DNA of 64,000 nucleotides from Lysobacter capsici (GCF_018732085.1 NZ_CP076103.1:3348001-3412000); one strand, 5' to 3'; shown: positions 18,074-27,503, counted from the stretch's first letter. The notes: generated from the sequence alone by a model not told the origin. Made by a program: numbers and translations.

Positions 18074-20137
18074 ATGAATGGAATCTACCTGCGGCGACGC
18101 GGCAAGCTGTACGTCAAGCCCGGCGAAGGCGGCGCCGGCACGGCCGAAGTGGCGATGGTGCAGAAGGAAACCGAGGCGCTCGGCTATGTCCTGTCCGAGG
18201 CCGTGGTCGAACGCCTGGGGACGCTGTCGATCGAACAGCTCACCCAGGTGTTGCGCGAACTGCGCAAACATCTGGCGCCGATGACCGGCGCGCACCGCAA
18301 GCACAGGCCCTTGTTTCCGGACTTCCCGAAAGGCTCGCTGGCGCTGGGCGAGGCCGAGCTGTACCTGCGCGCGGTCCACCACTACCTGACCCATCGCCGC
18401 GTACATCTGCACGAGCCAATGGAAACCACGCCGCTGCTGCATGGCCGCGAGCCGCGCGAAATCGATCTGGGCAGCGCCGAGGATTTCGAAACCATCTGCA
18501 CCCGGCTGGCCAAGGCGCCGACCTCGCTGTCGGAACAGGACAAGACCGACCTGCTGTGGTTCATCAAGCAGTATCAGGCCCAGGTGTTCCGCTTGCTGCC
18601 GGAACAGATCCCGTTCAAGGAAAACCTCGCGGTGATCGGCGCCGGCCTGCTGCGCTATGCGCCGGGCGCGGCCACCGACACCTTCGTCGCCACGCGCTTC
18701 AAGACCGCGACCGACCTGCTGCGCCTGGCCGTGGCCTTGAACGACGGCGATGTTTCGCTGGCCGAACCGACCCGGTTCAAGGCCATGAAGCGCAGCGAAC
18801 GGCGACGGCTGCTGGACGGGTTGGAAGCCTGCGGCGATCCGACCGAGGACATGCGCCGCTGGCGCGAACGCTGGAAGCGCCTGGGCGAAGTGCTGCATCC
18901 GGGCGATTACCGCGAACGCTGCCCGAACACCTGGCGCGCGTTCCAGGTGCTGCGCGAGGATCTTTCCTTCGAGAGTTTCAACAGCGCGATCGAACGCGAC
19001 TTGGAGCAAGGCCGCACCGACGCGGTCGCGCAACGCTTGCGCGCGCGTCCGGGCGAACTCGCGCGCCGGCTCGATCACCTGCTGCGCGGCGACGCGCCGG
19101 CGCAGGCCGTGCTCGATCACTTCCGCAATGTGGCCGAACGCGTCTCCACACCGGTGCTGCTGCAGGCCCTGAGCCAGTTCGAGCATCGCGGTGAATCGGC
19201 GTTGCGCACCTTCTTTCCGAAGGGCGACGCCGCGCGCGCCTGGACCATGCACGATCGACGCGCGCCGATCGATGCGACGGTGCTGGCCGGCGTCATCGCG
19301 ATCTGCCGCGACGCCCTGCGCGCCCGCTTCGTCCAGCGCGCGCCGCTGGGCCGCTGCTACATCGACCCGGCCCTGGCCGACATGCGCGTGCCGCTGGCCC
19401 AGCGCTCGGCCTCGCGCGCGCTGCGCACGCTGGTGCGCGGCAGCCGCCTGCCGCTGCCCGACACCCGCTTCATCCGCCTGTTCCTGTGGTGGACCAACGG
19501 CCGCAATCGCACCGACATCGACCTGTCGGCGGCGTTCTTCGATCGCGATTTCGTGTTCCGCGATGTCGTCGCCTACTACAACCTCAAGGGGTACGGCGGC
19601 CACCACAGCGGCGACATCGTCGATGCGCCGCGCGGCGCGGCGGAATTCATCGATCTGGACTTGGTGCGCTTGCGCGAGCTCGGCCTGCGCTTCGTCGTGG
19701 TCAGCATCCACAGCTTCACCAACCAGCCTTACTGCGACCTGCCCGAGTGCTTCGCCGGCTGGATGGCGCGCCGCGATGCGAACTCGGGCGAGCCGTTCGA
19801 AGCGCGCACGGTCGAAGACCGCCTGGACCTGGCCTCGAACCAGCAAAGCTGCCTGCCGTTCGTGCTCGATCTGCAGACCAATCAGATCCTGTGGACCGAC
19901 ATCGGCCTGGGCGGTTTTCCGCGCTGGAACAACGCCGCCAACCATCTATCCGGCATCTCGCTGATCCTGCGCGCGATGACCGCGCTGGCGACGCCGGACC
20001 TGCGGACCTTGTTCGAATTGCATGCGCAGGCGCGCGGCGAGCTGGTGGATTCGCCGGAACAGGCCGACACGGTGTTTTCGATGAGCGAAGGCATCACGCC
20101 GTTCGATGTGGATCGGATTCGCGCCGATTTTTTGTAA
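18074..20137 (+). CDS. Large protein with C-terminal TerD-like domain
   Basis: 687 residues, no signal peptide or membrane helix, so cytoplasmic. The C-terminal part (about 465-640) resembles TerD/TerZ tellurite-resistance proteins: TDIDLSAAFFDRDF, a YYNLKGYGGHHSGDIVDAPRGAAEFIDLDL block and FVVVSIHSFTNQPY. TerD domains bind calcium and act in stress-response and phage-defence-like systems. The N-terminal about 460 residues are mostly helical, rich in Arg and Leu, and match nothing I recognise. No other ter genes (terA, terC, terY) are near, so it is an orphan. A GCGGAGG-type ribosome site precedes the ATG. Confidence 0.6.
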   Translation: MNGIYLRRRGKLYVKPGEGGAGTAEVAMVQKETEALGYVLSEAVVERLGTLSIEQLTQVLRELRKHLAPMTGAHRKHRPLFPDFPKGSLALGEAELYLRAVHHYLTHRRVHLHEPMETTPLLHGREPREIDLGSAEDFETICTRLAKAPTSLSEQDKTDLLWFIKQYQAQVFRLLPEQIPFKENLAVIGAGLLRYAPGAATDTFVATRFKTATDLLRLAVALNDGDVSLAEPTRFKAMKRSERRRLLDGLEACGDPTEDMRRWRERWKRLGEVLHPGDYRERCPNTWRAFQVLREDLSFESFNSAIERDLEQGRTDAVAQRLRARPGELARRLDHLLRGDAPAQAVLDHFRNVAERVSTPVLLQALSQFEHRGESALRTFFPKGDAARAWTMHDRRAPIDATVLAGVIAICRDALRARFVQRAPLGRCYIDPALADMRVPLAQRSASRALRTLVRGSRLPLPDTRFIRLFLWWTNGRNRTDIDLSAAFFDRDFVFRDVVAYYNLKGYGGHHSGDIVDAPRGAAEFIDLDLVRLRELGLRFVVVSIHSFTNQPYCDLPECFAGWMARRDANSGEPFEARTVEDRLDLASNQQSCLPFVLDLQTNQILWTDIGLGGFPRWNNAANHLSGISLILRAMTALATPDLRTLFELHAQARGELVDSPEQADTVFSMSEGITPFDVDRIRADFL

Positions 20138-20145
20138 GCGCTCCA

Positions 20146-20318
20146 TGTAGGAGCGGCGCGAGCCGCGACCGCGCCGTATCCGATCGCGGCGAACGGCGGG
20201 AATCGCGCCTAAACCTCACGTGCGAATTGATCGTTTGAACCTCGACGTGGGGTGACGGGATCGATGCAGGTCTCGCGGGCTGGCGCAGGTCGCGGTCGCG
20301 GCTTGCGCCGCTCCTACA
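20146..20318. repeat. Inverted pair of GTAGGAGCGGC REP elements
   Basis: TGTAGGAGCGGCGCGAGCCG starts at 20146 and its complement ends at 20318 (GCGCCGCTCCTACA). The pair occupies the gap between two convergent genes. Each unit also folds on itself (CGGC...GCCG). Same family as the elements at 52510, 52585, 54112, 54263, 54341, 58362 and 58419. Confidence 0.9.
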
Positions 20319-20381
20319 GGGGGCGGTCCAAGTTACGTCTCGTTTGATGTTTGAGTGAAGCAAGCCGACGCGAACCGCGGC

Positions 20382-21404
20382 TCAGGCGCTTTGCCTCAAC
20401 GCGAGCAGGCTTTGCGCTGTCGCGATCAATGCATCCTCGCGCGGACGCGGCACCCAATCCAGCACACGCTGGGCCTTGGCGCTGCTCGCATTCTTGCGCT
20501 TGCCCAGGTCCGGGATCACCTGCCGCACCGCCGGGTCACGCAGCGCGGCCAGGCGCACCATCCAGTTCGGCACCTCGCGTTTGGGCACCTTCGCCGCGGC
20601 GGCGCCGAGATGGCTGCGCAAGGTCTGGGCGATCTGCAGCACCGACATGAAGTCGCCGGCGACGGCCAGGAACCGTTCGCCGTTCGCGGCCGGATCGGTC
20701 ATCGCGCGCAGATGCAGGTCGGCGACGTCGCGCACGTCGACCGCGCCGAAGTGCAACTGCGGGCAGCCGGGCAAGCCGCCGTCGAGCATGCGCTGGATCA
20801 GACCGATCGAGGTCGAATGATCCGGCCCCAGCACCGGACCGAACACGGCGACCGGATTGATCACCGACAGTTCCAGCGCCCCACCCTCGCGTTCGATGAA
20901 GTCCCAGGCCGCGCGTTCGGCCAGGGTCTTGGATTTCGGATACGCCGCCACCTCGCCGCTCAGGTCCGACCACACGGTTTCGTCGAACGGTTCGGTGCGC
21001 CGTGGATGGCCGTAACCGATCGCCGCGAACGACGAGGTCAGCACCACCCGCTTGACCCCGGCGTCGCGCGCGGCGCGCAGCACCCGCAAGGCGCCGTCGC
21101 GCGCCGGCACGATCAGTTCGTCTTCGTGCCTGGGCAGTCCGGGCGGAAACGGCGAAGCCACGTGCAGTGCGTAGTCGCAACCGGTCATGGCCTGCGCCCA
21201 GCCGGCGTCGTGTTCGAGATCGGCGACGACGAAGGACAGGCGATCGCCCGGATCGACTCCGGCCTGACGCAGCATCGCGCGCACTGCGCTCTCGCGGTCG
21301 CGGCTGCGCACGCTGGTGCGCACGCGATGGCCCGCCTGCAACAACTGGGCGATGCAATGGCCGGCGATAAAGCCCGAACCGCCGGTAACGACTACTGTAT
21401 ACAT
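20382..21404 (-). CDS. NAD(P)-dependent epimerase/dihydroflavonol-4-reductase-like aldehyde reductase
   Basis: 340 residues, extended short-chain dehydrogenase fold. The nucleotide-binding motif TGGSGFIAG is at residues 7-15, the catalytic Tyr-Lys in YPKSK at 155-159, and the supporting Ser in LTSSFAA at 123-129. Relatives reduce aldehydes such as methylglyoxal or act as flavonol-type reductases, so the substrate cannot be fixed. It stands alone, convergent with the TerD-like gene. The 179-bp gap before the next gene holds degenerate ATCAATCAAGCA repeats and nothing else visible. Confidence 0.88.
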   Translation of the reverse strand: MYTVVVTGGSGFIAGHCIAQLLQAGHRVRTSVRSRDRESAVRAMLRQAGVDPGDRLSFVVADLEHDAGWAQAMTGCDYALHVASPFPPGLPRHEDELIVPARDGALRVLRAARDAGVKRVVLTSSFAAIGYGHPRRTEPFDETVWSDLSGEVAAYPKSKTLAERAAWDFIEREGGALELSVINPVAVFGPVLGPDHSTSIGLIQRMLDGGLPGCPQLHFGAVDVRDVADLHLRAMTDPAANGERFLAVAGDFMSVLQIAQTLRSHLGAAAAKVPKREVPNWMVRLAALRDPAVRQVIPDLGKRKNASSAKAQRVLDWVPRPREDALIATAQSLLALRQSA

Positions 21405-21583
21405 CGGCGGTGTCTCGATGATTGAAGCGGCAATCGTTCAGCGCTGACGCGGCGCGGCCGCACCCTGATCAATCAAGCAATATCAATCAAGCAACATCGG
21501 CCAAGCAAGATCGCTGACGCCCGATCATCCGAGCCCGATCACGCAAGCGCCGGTGACTCGAGCCGCGATCGCTCAAGCCCCGG

Positions 21584-22141
21584 TCACTCAAGCAGCACGT
21601 ACTCGCCCTTGGCGCCGTAGGTCTTGCCGGCGCGCGCGCACAACGCTTCGCCGCAGCGGGTCAAGGCGCCCGACTGGGTCGCGTGCAGGATGTCCTTGGC
21701 GAACTGGGCGCGCTCGATCTCGCGCATCGACTTGCGCATGAAATACCAGCTGCTGCCGACCGCCAGGATCGAGCCGACCAGCAAGGCCGCCACGCCCTTG
21801 TAGATCAGCCCCTGCTGCGAACGCAGCAGGCCGATGTGCTGTTCCTCGATCGCCTTGGCCGCGCGTTCGGCGAGCTCGGCGCTTTCGCGCAACTGGGTGC
21901 CGATCGAACCGAAGGTCTGGTCGACGCCGCGGCCTATCGCCTCGCGGGTCTGGTTCTGCACCGCGTTGATCAGCTGATGGGTCAGTTCCTGCGCGTCCGC
22001 GCCCATGCCCTGCGCGGTGCGGTGCAGTTCGTCGGCGCTGCGGTCCACATGCTGGACCGCGCGCTCGCTTTGTTCCTGCATGTGCTGGGCGAATACCGCC
22101 AGGTCGGCGGCCAATCGTTTCAGGTCTTGCGCGTCCTGCAC
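21584..22141 (-). CDS. Coiled-coil membrane protein downstream of lipase effector
   Basis: 185 residues, starting at a GTG with GGAG 7 bases before it, 17 bases after the lipase gene stop. A longer open frame continues upstream only as an out-of-frame shadow of the lipase gene. The chain is Gln/Glu/Ala-rich and heptad-like to about residue 110, then one transmembrane helix (about 112-134), then a basic cytoplasmic-type tail with two Cys (163, 168). I do not recognise a family. Tight linkage to the lipase suggests a shared role, perhaps delivery, anchoring or a second immunity factor. Confidence 0.65.
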   Translation of the reverse strand: MQDAQDLKRLAADLAVFAQHMQEQSERAVQHVDRSADELHRTAQGMGADAQELTHQLINAVQNQTREAIGRGVDQTFGSIGTQLRESAELAERAAKAIEEQHIGLLRSQQGLIYKGVAALLVGSILAVGSSWYFMRKSMREIERAQFAKDILHATQSGALTRCGEALCARAGKTYGAKGEYVLLE

Positions 22142-22158
22142 TTCGTTCTCCGTCAGGG

Positions 22159-23628
22159 TTACTGGCCCGGCATGCGCGGCTGCATGCTGGGCGGTTGCTG
22201 CTGGTGCGGCGGTTGTTGCTGCTGTTGCGGCGGCTGCGCTTGTTGCTGTTGCTGTTGTTGCGGCTGGGCCTGCTGTTGTTGCTGCGGCGCCGCCTGCGCC
22301 TGTTCGGCCTTCATCTGCTGGTATTGCTCGCGTCCGTTCTGCAACCAGCTCTGGCCGGCGTCGGAACGCGCGTGGTCCTGCGCCGCGGCGCGGAACGCAC
22401 CGTCGTCGCGATTGCGCGCGGCCTCGGCCAGGCGGGCGAAAGTGCGGTCGATATCGCTGCCTTCCTGCACGGCCGCTTGCGGCGACGCCGGTCTGCCCGG
22501 GGTGTCGCCGATCGGCACCGGCCGGCGCTCGAAGCGGCCGTCCATGCGCTCGTCGATCGGTTCCTTGCGGGTCGGATCGGCGACCGAGTGATCCTTGACC
22601 TGCTGCTTGCTCGCGACGATGTCGGTGTGGTCGCGCTGGCCGTCGCGGAAATCGCGGGTGGTGTAGAAGAACTGGTGTTTGTCGGAGCGATGCACGACGT
22701 TGAGCGACGGGTCCTGCGGTTCGGCGCGCTTGTCCAGGAACGGCTTGTCGCTGAGCCCGTTGAGGTAATCGGTCATCAGGTTGCCGCTGCGGATCGACAG
22801 GCCGTTGAGCTCGTAGCTGCCGCCGATGTTGCTGTGCGCGCCGCCGACGGTGACATTGAGGAAGCGTTTGTCCTCGCTGAACCCTTCGCGCAGGATGCTG
22901 GTCGACTTGAACAGGTCGCGACGTTCGTCCTCGGCGGTGATCTGGAACGCCGACATCACCGACGGCGGCAGGCGCCGGTCGTGATTGCGCGGCTCGCCGG
23001 TGCCGACCGGATCGAACAGGCCGACCGCCTGCGGCACCTGCCCCGGCGCCACCAGCGGCGGCTTGCTGAACTCCACGCCGGTGATGTTGCCGTCCTTGTC
23101 CTTGCTGTAGGTCGCGCCGCTCGGGTCCTGGATGCCGCGCTCGTGGACCAGCCGCGCGAACGCGGCCTCCTGCTCGGCGCCGCGGCTGAAACCGATCCCG
23201 GCCACGTTGATCTGCGCCTTCGGGTCCTGGTCGAGCCACTGCTTGGACTGCTCGGTGAACTGCCGGTACATCTGCTCCACGCGCGGCTCGAAGGTGCGCC
23301 CGCTCATCTGGTCGCGCGTGCTCTTGAGCCAGCCGTCCTGGGTGCCCGGGCCTTCCACGTAGCCGTAGCCGATGTTGCGGTGCATACCGGCTTCGAGTTG
23401 CTGCACGACCCCGGCCACGTTGGTGTGGTTCTTCGGGTCGTCCTTGTACATGCTGTTGCCGGTGCCGTCGAAGGCGGCGACGAACAGGCGCGCATGCGGA
23501 TCGTTGGAATCGAGCAACACCGGCGCGCGCAGTTGCGACAACTGGCCGCTGGCCTGCACGTAGCTGTCGAGGTCGTGCTGGTCGGCGGGATAGGTCTTGA
23601 CGCCGTCCGGATTCTTTTCGCCGCCCAT
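22159..23628 (-). CDS. DUF2235/Tle1-like lipase, probable antibacterial effector
   Basis: 489 residues, no signal peptide. FDGTGNSM (53-60) and GxSxG as G146-F-S148-R-G150 (GIGFSRGAEQEAA) are hallmarks of the DUF2235/Tle1 alpha/beta hydrolases, phospholipases injected into rival cells by contact-dependent systems. Near the end, VGGAHSNIGG resembles the catalytic-His region. The last 70 residues are almost pure Gln/Pro, like the tails of X-T4SS effectors, though the XVIPCD core motif GLxxIDHVV is absent. GGAGAG precedes the ATG. It is flanked by a lipoprotein gene upstream and a membrane protein downstream. Secretion route (type IV or VI) not settled by the sequence. Confidence 0.78.
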   Translation of the reverse strand: MGGEKNPDGVKTYPADQHDLDSYVQASGQLSQLRAPVLLDSNDPHARLFVAAFDGTGNSMYKDDPKNHTNVAGVVQQLEAGMHRNIGYGYVEGPGTQDGWLKSTRDQMSGRTFEPRVEQMYRQFTEQSKQWLDQDPKAQINVAGIGFSRGAEQEAAFARLVHERGIQDPSGATYSKDKDGNITGVEFSKPPLVAPGQVPQAVGLFDPVGTGEPRNHDRRLPPSVMSAFQITAEDERRDLFKSTSILREGFSEDKRFLNVTVGGAHSNIGGSYELNGLSIRSGNLMTDYLNGLSDKPFLDKRAEPQDPSLNVVHRSDKHQFFYTTRDFRDGQRDHTDIVASKQQVKDHSVADPTRKEPIDERMDGRFERRPVPIGDTPGRPASPQAAVQEGSDIDRTFARLAEAARNRDDGAFRAAAQDHARSDAGQSWLQNGREQYQQMKAEQAQAAPQQQQQAQPQQQQQQQAQPPQQQQQPPHQQQPPSMQPRMPGQ

Positions 23629-23690
23629 CGCAAACTCTCCTTAGCGCTGCGGTTGTGATACTGCCGGGTGCTGCGGCTCGGGGCTGCGGC

Positions 23691-24374
23691 TCAGTAGGTC
23701 TGGCTGAAAACCTTGATCAGGTCGGCGCGGTAATCGCTGTTGGCGTTGCCCGGATCGCGCGGCGCTTTCAACGGAATGAAGCTGCGCATGTAGACATTGA
23801 TGGTGCGGTCGTCGACTTCCAGGATGATTTCCGGATCACCGATGCTGATGCCCGGCGCGATGTCCTCACGCGCGGCCTCATGCCGCACCAGCCGGTCCTT
23901 GAAGATCTCGCCGATGTCGATGCGCGCGCTGTGCTCGCTTTGATCCTTCGAACGCCAGCTGACCTCGGCCGGCGGCGGGAAGTTGACGATGTCGATGTGG
24001 CCGGCCTTCATCAGGCTTTGGTAATCGGCGCCGAACGACGCGGTCGAGGCGCTGAGCTTGCTTTCGTCGGGCTTACCGTGCGGAAAGCCGTGATAGACGA
24101 TGCGGCAACCGTAGGTATCGAAGCAGTAGGCGCCGAAGCGGTGACGCTCGAAACGCAGCGGCCACTGGGCCGAGGTGTCCGCGCCGGTTTGCGCGGCGGC
24201 GGATGGACTGGAGGCGGCGGACGTAGACATGGCGGTTTGACATCCTGTTGCGGCAAATAGGGCAAGCATCGCGGCCAGGGCGCGCGCGTGGCGGGCATGC
24301 GCCTGCCAACGATGCGGTTCGCAACGCGGCACGGCATGACGGCGACGGCGGCCGGTCACGGATTGACTGTCCAT
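23691..24374 (-). CDS. Lipoprotein, candidate immunity protein for the lipase
   Basis: 227 residues. A long basic N-region is followed by MLALFAATGC with the lipobox Cys at 45, so it is exported and lipidated in the periplasm. The mature part begins with a Ser/Ala linker and continues with a compact domain (FERHRFGAYCFDTYGCRIVYHGF, DPEIILEVDDRTINVYMRSF) that I do not recognise. AAGGGA lies before the ATG. It is first in a three-gene unit with the lipase. Antibacterial lipases that attack from the periplasm are usually encoded beside such lipoproteins. Immunity function is inference from context. Confidence 0.7.
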   Translation of the reverse strand: MDSQSVTGRRRRHAVPRCEPHRWQAHARHARALAAMLALFAATGCQTAMSTSAASSPSAAAQTGADTSAQWPLRFERHRFGAYCFDTYGCRIVYHGFPHGKPDESKLSASTASFGADYQSLMKAGHIDIVNFPPPAEVSWRSKDQSEHSARIDIGEIFKDRLVRHEAAREDIAPGISIGDPEIILEVDDRTINVYMRSFIPLKAPRDPGNANSDYRADLIKVFSQTY

Positions 24375-24900
24375 CTGGGTCCCTTCGCTGGCTCCGGCAC
24401 ACTAGCATTGGCTCGTGGGTGAACCCACTGTACGGATAGCTCCCCTTCCGTACTGCGCTGCGATGTGCCGGAACACGAGATCGGAGTTTGCACGCAATTG
24501 GCGACAAGACTCAACTCGTGTGCCGTTCCATGACTTGGCGCTGAGATGTTTGTGCGCATTCGAATGCCGGGTTTGCGCCGGCGGCGGAGCGGCGATCAGG
24601 CGGTCCCGGCCCGGCGGTGTGGCGATCGGCAGCAGGCCGGGTCGGCAAAGTGGCGCGTGCTTCGCAGCAGGTGAATCTGCGACCGATTGCACTGTTTCGG
24701 GGTGGAGGGCTTTCAGTCGGGAATGCGTCTGGGGCTGTAATCGCGCCCCTACTGGAACGAATCGACTTCGGGCGTTCTCGCATGAAAAGCCCTGGATATT
24801 CGGCTTCGCCGAAGTGAAGCAGAGCCCGCGTTCGCGGGAATGACGACTGGAAGTGACGCGGCAAACCCGAACCGCACCGCTCACACATCGACCGCCATCC
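24375..24900. other. Intergenic region with REP-like block
   Basis: No gene supported in this 526-bp gap between two minus-strand units. It contains a hairpin GTACGGA/TCCGTAC near 24433-24456. At 24792-24843 there is a repeat (GATATTCGGCTTCGCCGAAG, then CCCGCGTTCGCGGGAATGACG) that recurs almost unchanged at 27700-27751. Confidence 0.6.
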
Positions 24901-25995
24901 CTACAACCGCAACTCACTCTCCCGATCGAAGAAATGCATCCGCTCGGCCGAATACGCCAGATGCACCGTATCGCCGACCTTCGGCAAATGGAACGGCGGC
25001 AAGCGCACGACCAGGTCGCAGCCGCCGCAGCCCAGGTTCAAGAACGCTTCGTTGCCGACCGGTTCGACCACCTCGACCTTGGCCGGCAAGGTGTCCGGGC
25101 CGGCGTCGGCCGGATGCATGTCTTCCGGGCGCAGGCCGATCATGAGTTCGCGGCCCAGGTAGCCGCGCACTTTTTCCAGCAGTTCGCCTTCCGGCCGCAG
25201 GCGCAGTTCCACGCCGTCGGCGATGCGCAGGTACAAGGCGTTCTCGCGTTCGACCACCTGGCCCCACAAGGTGTTCATCTTCGGGCTGCCTAGGAAGGTC
25301 GCCACGAACAGATTGACCGGCCGGTTGTACAGCGCCATCGGCGTGTCGATCTGCTGGATCTTGCCGTCCTTCATCACCACGATGCGATGGCCCAGGGTCA
25401 TCGCTTCGACCTGATCGTGGGTGACGTAGATCATCGTGGTCTCGAGCTGCCGATGCAGGCGCGCGATCTCGACCCGCATGGTCATGCGCAGCTTGGCGTC
25501 GAGGTTGGACAGCGGCTCATCGAGCAAGAACACCTGCGGCTTGCGCACCAAGGCGCGCCCCAGCGCCACGCGCTGGCGCTGCCCGCCCGACAACGCGGCC
25601 GGCTTGCGGTCCAGCAGCGATTCCAGTTCGAGCGTCGCCGCCGCCGCCTTGACCCGCTCGGCGATCTCGGCCTTGCCCGCGCCGCGCAGTTTCAGGCCGA
25701 AGCCGAGATTCTCGGCCACGGTCATGTGCGGATACAGCGCATAGCTTTGGAACACCATGGCGATGTCGCGGTCCTTCGGCGGCATGTCGTTGACCACCCG
25801 CTCGCCGATGCGCAGCTCGCCCGAACTGATCGACTCCAGCCCCGCGACCATGCGCAACAAGGTGGATTTGCCGCAGCCCGACGGGCCGACCAGCACCAGC
25901 AACTCGCCGTCGTCGATCTCGAAACTGGCGTCGGCGACGCCGACGTAACCGTTCGGATAGACCTTGCGCAGCTGCTGCAGAGTGACCTTCGCCAT
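24901..25995 (-). CDS. Sugar ABC transporter ATP-binding protein (MalK/UgpC type)
   Basis: 364 residues. Walker A GPSGCGKST (37-45), signature LSGGQRQRVALGRAL, Walker B FLLDEPLSNLD and H-loop VTHDQVEAM, followed by the C-terminal OB/TOBE domains typical of MalK/UgpC (GLRPEDMHPADAG). It would power the permease pair at 35365-37076, which has no ATPase of its own beside it, as is common in these sugar systems. The start giving MAKVTLQQL was chosen over one five codons upstream because it matches family N-termini. Divergent from the GH1 gene, sharing a LacI-type operator at 26057. Confidence 0.94.
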   Translation of the reverse strand: MAKVTLQQLRKVYPNGYVGVADASFEIDDGELLVLVGPSGCGKSTLLRMVAGLESISSGELRIGERVVNDMPPKDRDIAMVFQSYALYPHMTVAENLGFGLKLRGAGKAEIAERVKAAAATLELESLLDRKPAALSGGQRQRVALGRALVRKPQVFLLDEPLSNLDAKLRMTMRVEIARLHRQLETTMIYVTHDQVEAMTLGHRIVVMKDGKIQQIDTPMALYNRPVNLFVATFLGSPKMNTLWGQVVERENALYLRIADGVELRLRPEGELLEKVRGYLGRELMIGLRPEDMHPADAGPDTLPAKVEVVEPVGNEAFLNLGCGGCDLVVRLPPFHLPKVGDTVHLAYSAERMHFFDRESELRL

Positions 25996-26056
25996 GAATT
26001 CTCCCGACAATGCGATCGAGGCGATGCATTTGTGCCCGCCCTGGGCTATTCTGCCA

Positions 26057-26070
26057 TGTAACCGTTTTCA
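26057..26070. promoter_or_regulatory. LacI-type operator between ABC ATPase and GH1 genes
   Basis: TGTAACCGTTTTCA is a CG-centred 14-mer. It differs by one base from TGTAAACGTTTTCA at 44597 in front of the LacI gene and resembles TGTAATCGCTTACA at 43474 before the TonB receptor. It sits in the 119-bp divergent promoter region and could control both directions. Confidence 0.75.
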
Positions 26071-26114
26071 TGCACGCCCGCTTCCAATTCGATTGGCTCC
26101 GGAGGCCACGACGA

Positions 26115-27503
26115 ATGACCGATTCACGCTTTGCCGCCGACCGCACCTTCCCGAACGGCTTTCTTTGGGGCGCCGCCACCGCCGCGCACCAGATCGAAGG
26201 CTCGCCGATGGCCGACGGCGCCGGTCCCAGCATCTGGACCCGCTTCGCCCACACCCCGGGCATGACCCTCAACGGCGACACCGGCGATGTGGCCTGCGAC
26301 CACTATCGACGCTGGAAGGAAGACGTCGCATTGATGAAGTCGCTGGGCCTGCAGGCGTATCGCTTCAGCGTCTCGTGGTCGCGCATCCTGCCCGAGGGCA
26401 CCGGCCGGGTGAATCAGGCCGGCCTGGATTTCTACTCGCGCCTGGTCGACGAACTGCTGGCCAACGGCATCGAACCGCTGCTGACCTTGTACCACTGGGA
26501 CATGCCGGCCGCGCTCGACGACCGCGGCGGCTGGCTCAACCGCGACTGCGCCGACTGGTTCGCCGAGTACGGCCAGGTCATGTACCGCGCGCTCGACGGC
26601 CGGGTCAAGAAGTGGGTCACGCTCAATGAGCCGTGGGTGATCACCGACGGCGGCTATCTGCACGGCGCGCTCGCGCCGGGCCACCGCAGCCGTTTCGAAG
26701 CGCCGATCGCCTCGCACAACCTGATGCGCGCGCACGGCGCGGCGGTGCAGGCCTATCGCGCGCAAGGCAAGCACGAGATCGGGCTGGTGGTGAACATCGA
26801 GCCCAAGTACGCGGCCACCGATTCGGTCGAAGACGCCGCCGCGGTCAAGCGCGCGCACGCCTACATGAACGAGCAATACCTCGACCCCGCCCTGCTCGGC
26901 ACCTATCCGCCGGAACTGCGCGAGATCTTCGGCGAGGCCTGGCCGGAATGGCCGCAGGCCGATTTCGACCTGATCAAGCAGAAGCTCGACTTCATCGGCG
27001 TCAACTACTACACCCGCAGCGTCACCAAGGACGCGGTCAGCTACCCGCTCAACACCGGCGTGGTGCGGCAGCCGTCGGGCACCTACACCGAGACCGGCTG
27101 GGAAGTGTTCCCGCAGGGCCTGACCGACACCCTGACCTGGGTCAAGGACCGCTACGGCGACATCCCGATGTACATCACCGAGAACGGCGCGGCGTTCTTC
27201 GATCCGCCGGTGGCCGAGCCCGATGCGAGCGGCGAGCGCCGGGTGCGCGATCCGCTGCGCATGGACTACCTGCAAAAGCACATCGGCGCGATCCACGACG
27301 CGATCCAGGCCGGCTGCGACATCCGCGGCTACATGGTGTGGTCGCTGCTGGACAACCTGGAGTGGTCGCTGGGCTACTCCAAGCGCTTCGGCGTGGTGCA
27401 TGTGAACTACGCCACCCAGGACCGCACGCCGAAGGATAGTGCGCGCTGGTATTCGAAGGTGATCGCCAGCAACGGCAAGTTCCTGGAAGAACCGTTGCCT
27501 TGA
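26115..27503 (+). CDS. GH1 beta-glucosidase
   Basis: 462 residues, the usual GH1 length. The acid/base Glu is E172 in TLNEPWV and the nucleophile E356 in ITENGAAF; the N-terminal FLWGAATAAHQIEGS is also diagnostic. No signal peptide, so it acts in the cytoplasm on imported beta-linked gluco-oligosaccharides and releases glucose. GGAGG lies 11 bases before the ATG. It is divergent from the ABC ATPase and upstream of the glucose-phosphorylating genes at 28036-31714, which fits a complete route from glucan to 6-phosphogluconate. Confidence 0.95.
   Translation: MTDSRFAADRTFPNGFLWGAATAAHQIEGSPMADGAGPSIWTRFAHTPGMTLNGDTGDVACDHYRRWKEDVALMKSLGLQAYRFSVSWSRILPEGTGRVNQAGLDFYSRLVDELLANGIEPLLTLYHWDMPAALDDRGGWLNRDCADWFAEYGQVMYRALDGRVKKWVTLNEPWVITDGGYLHGALAPGHRSRFEAPIASHNLMRAHGAAVQAYRAQGKHEIGLVVNIEPKYAATDSVEDAAAVKRAHAYMNEQYLDPALLGTYPPELREIFGEAWPEWPQADFDLIKQKLDFIGVNYYTRSVTKDAVSYPLNTGVVRQPSGTYTETGWEVFPQGLTDTLTWVKDRYGDIPMYITENGAAFFDPPVAEPDASGERRVRDPLRMDYLQKHIGAIHDAIQAGCDIRGYMVWSLLDNLEWSLGYSKRFGVVHVNYATQDRTPKDSARWYSKVIASNGKFLEEPLP

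Noticed and set aside
22195..23658. 487-residue plus-strand frame opposite the lipase gene
   Set aside because: Leu-rich start is the complement of the CAG/Gln tail of the lipase; no other support.
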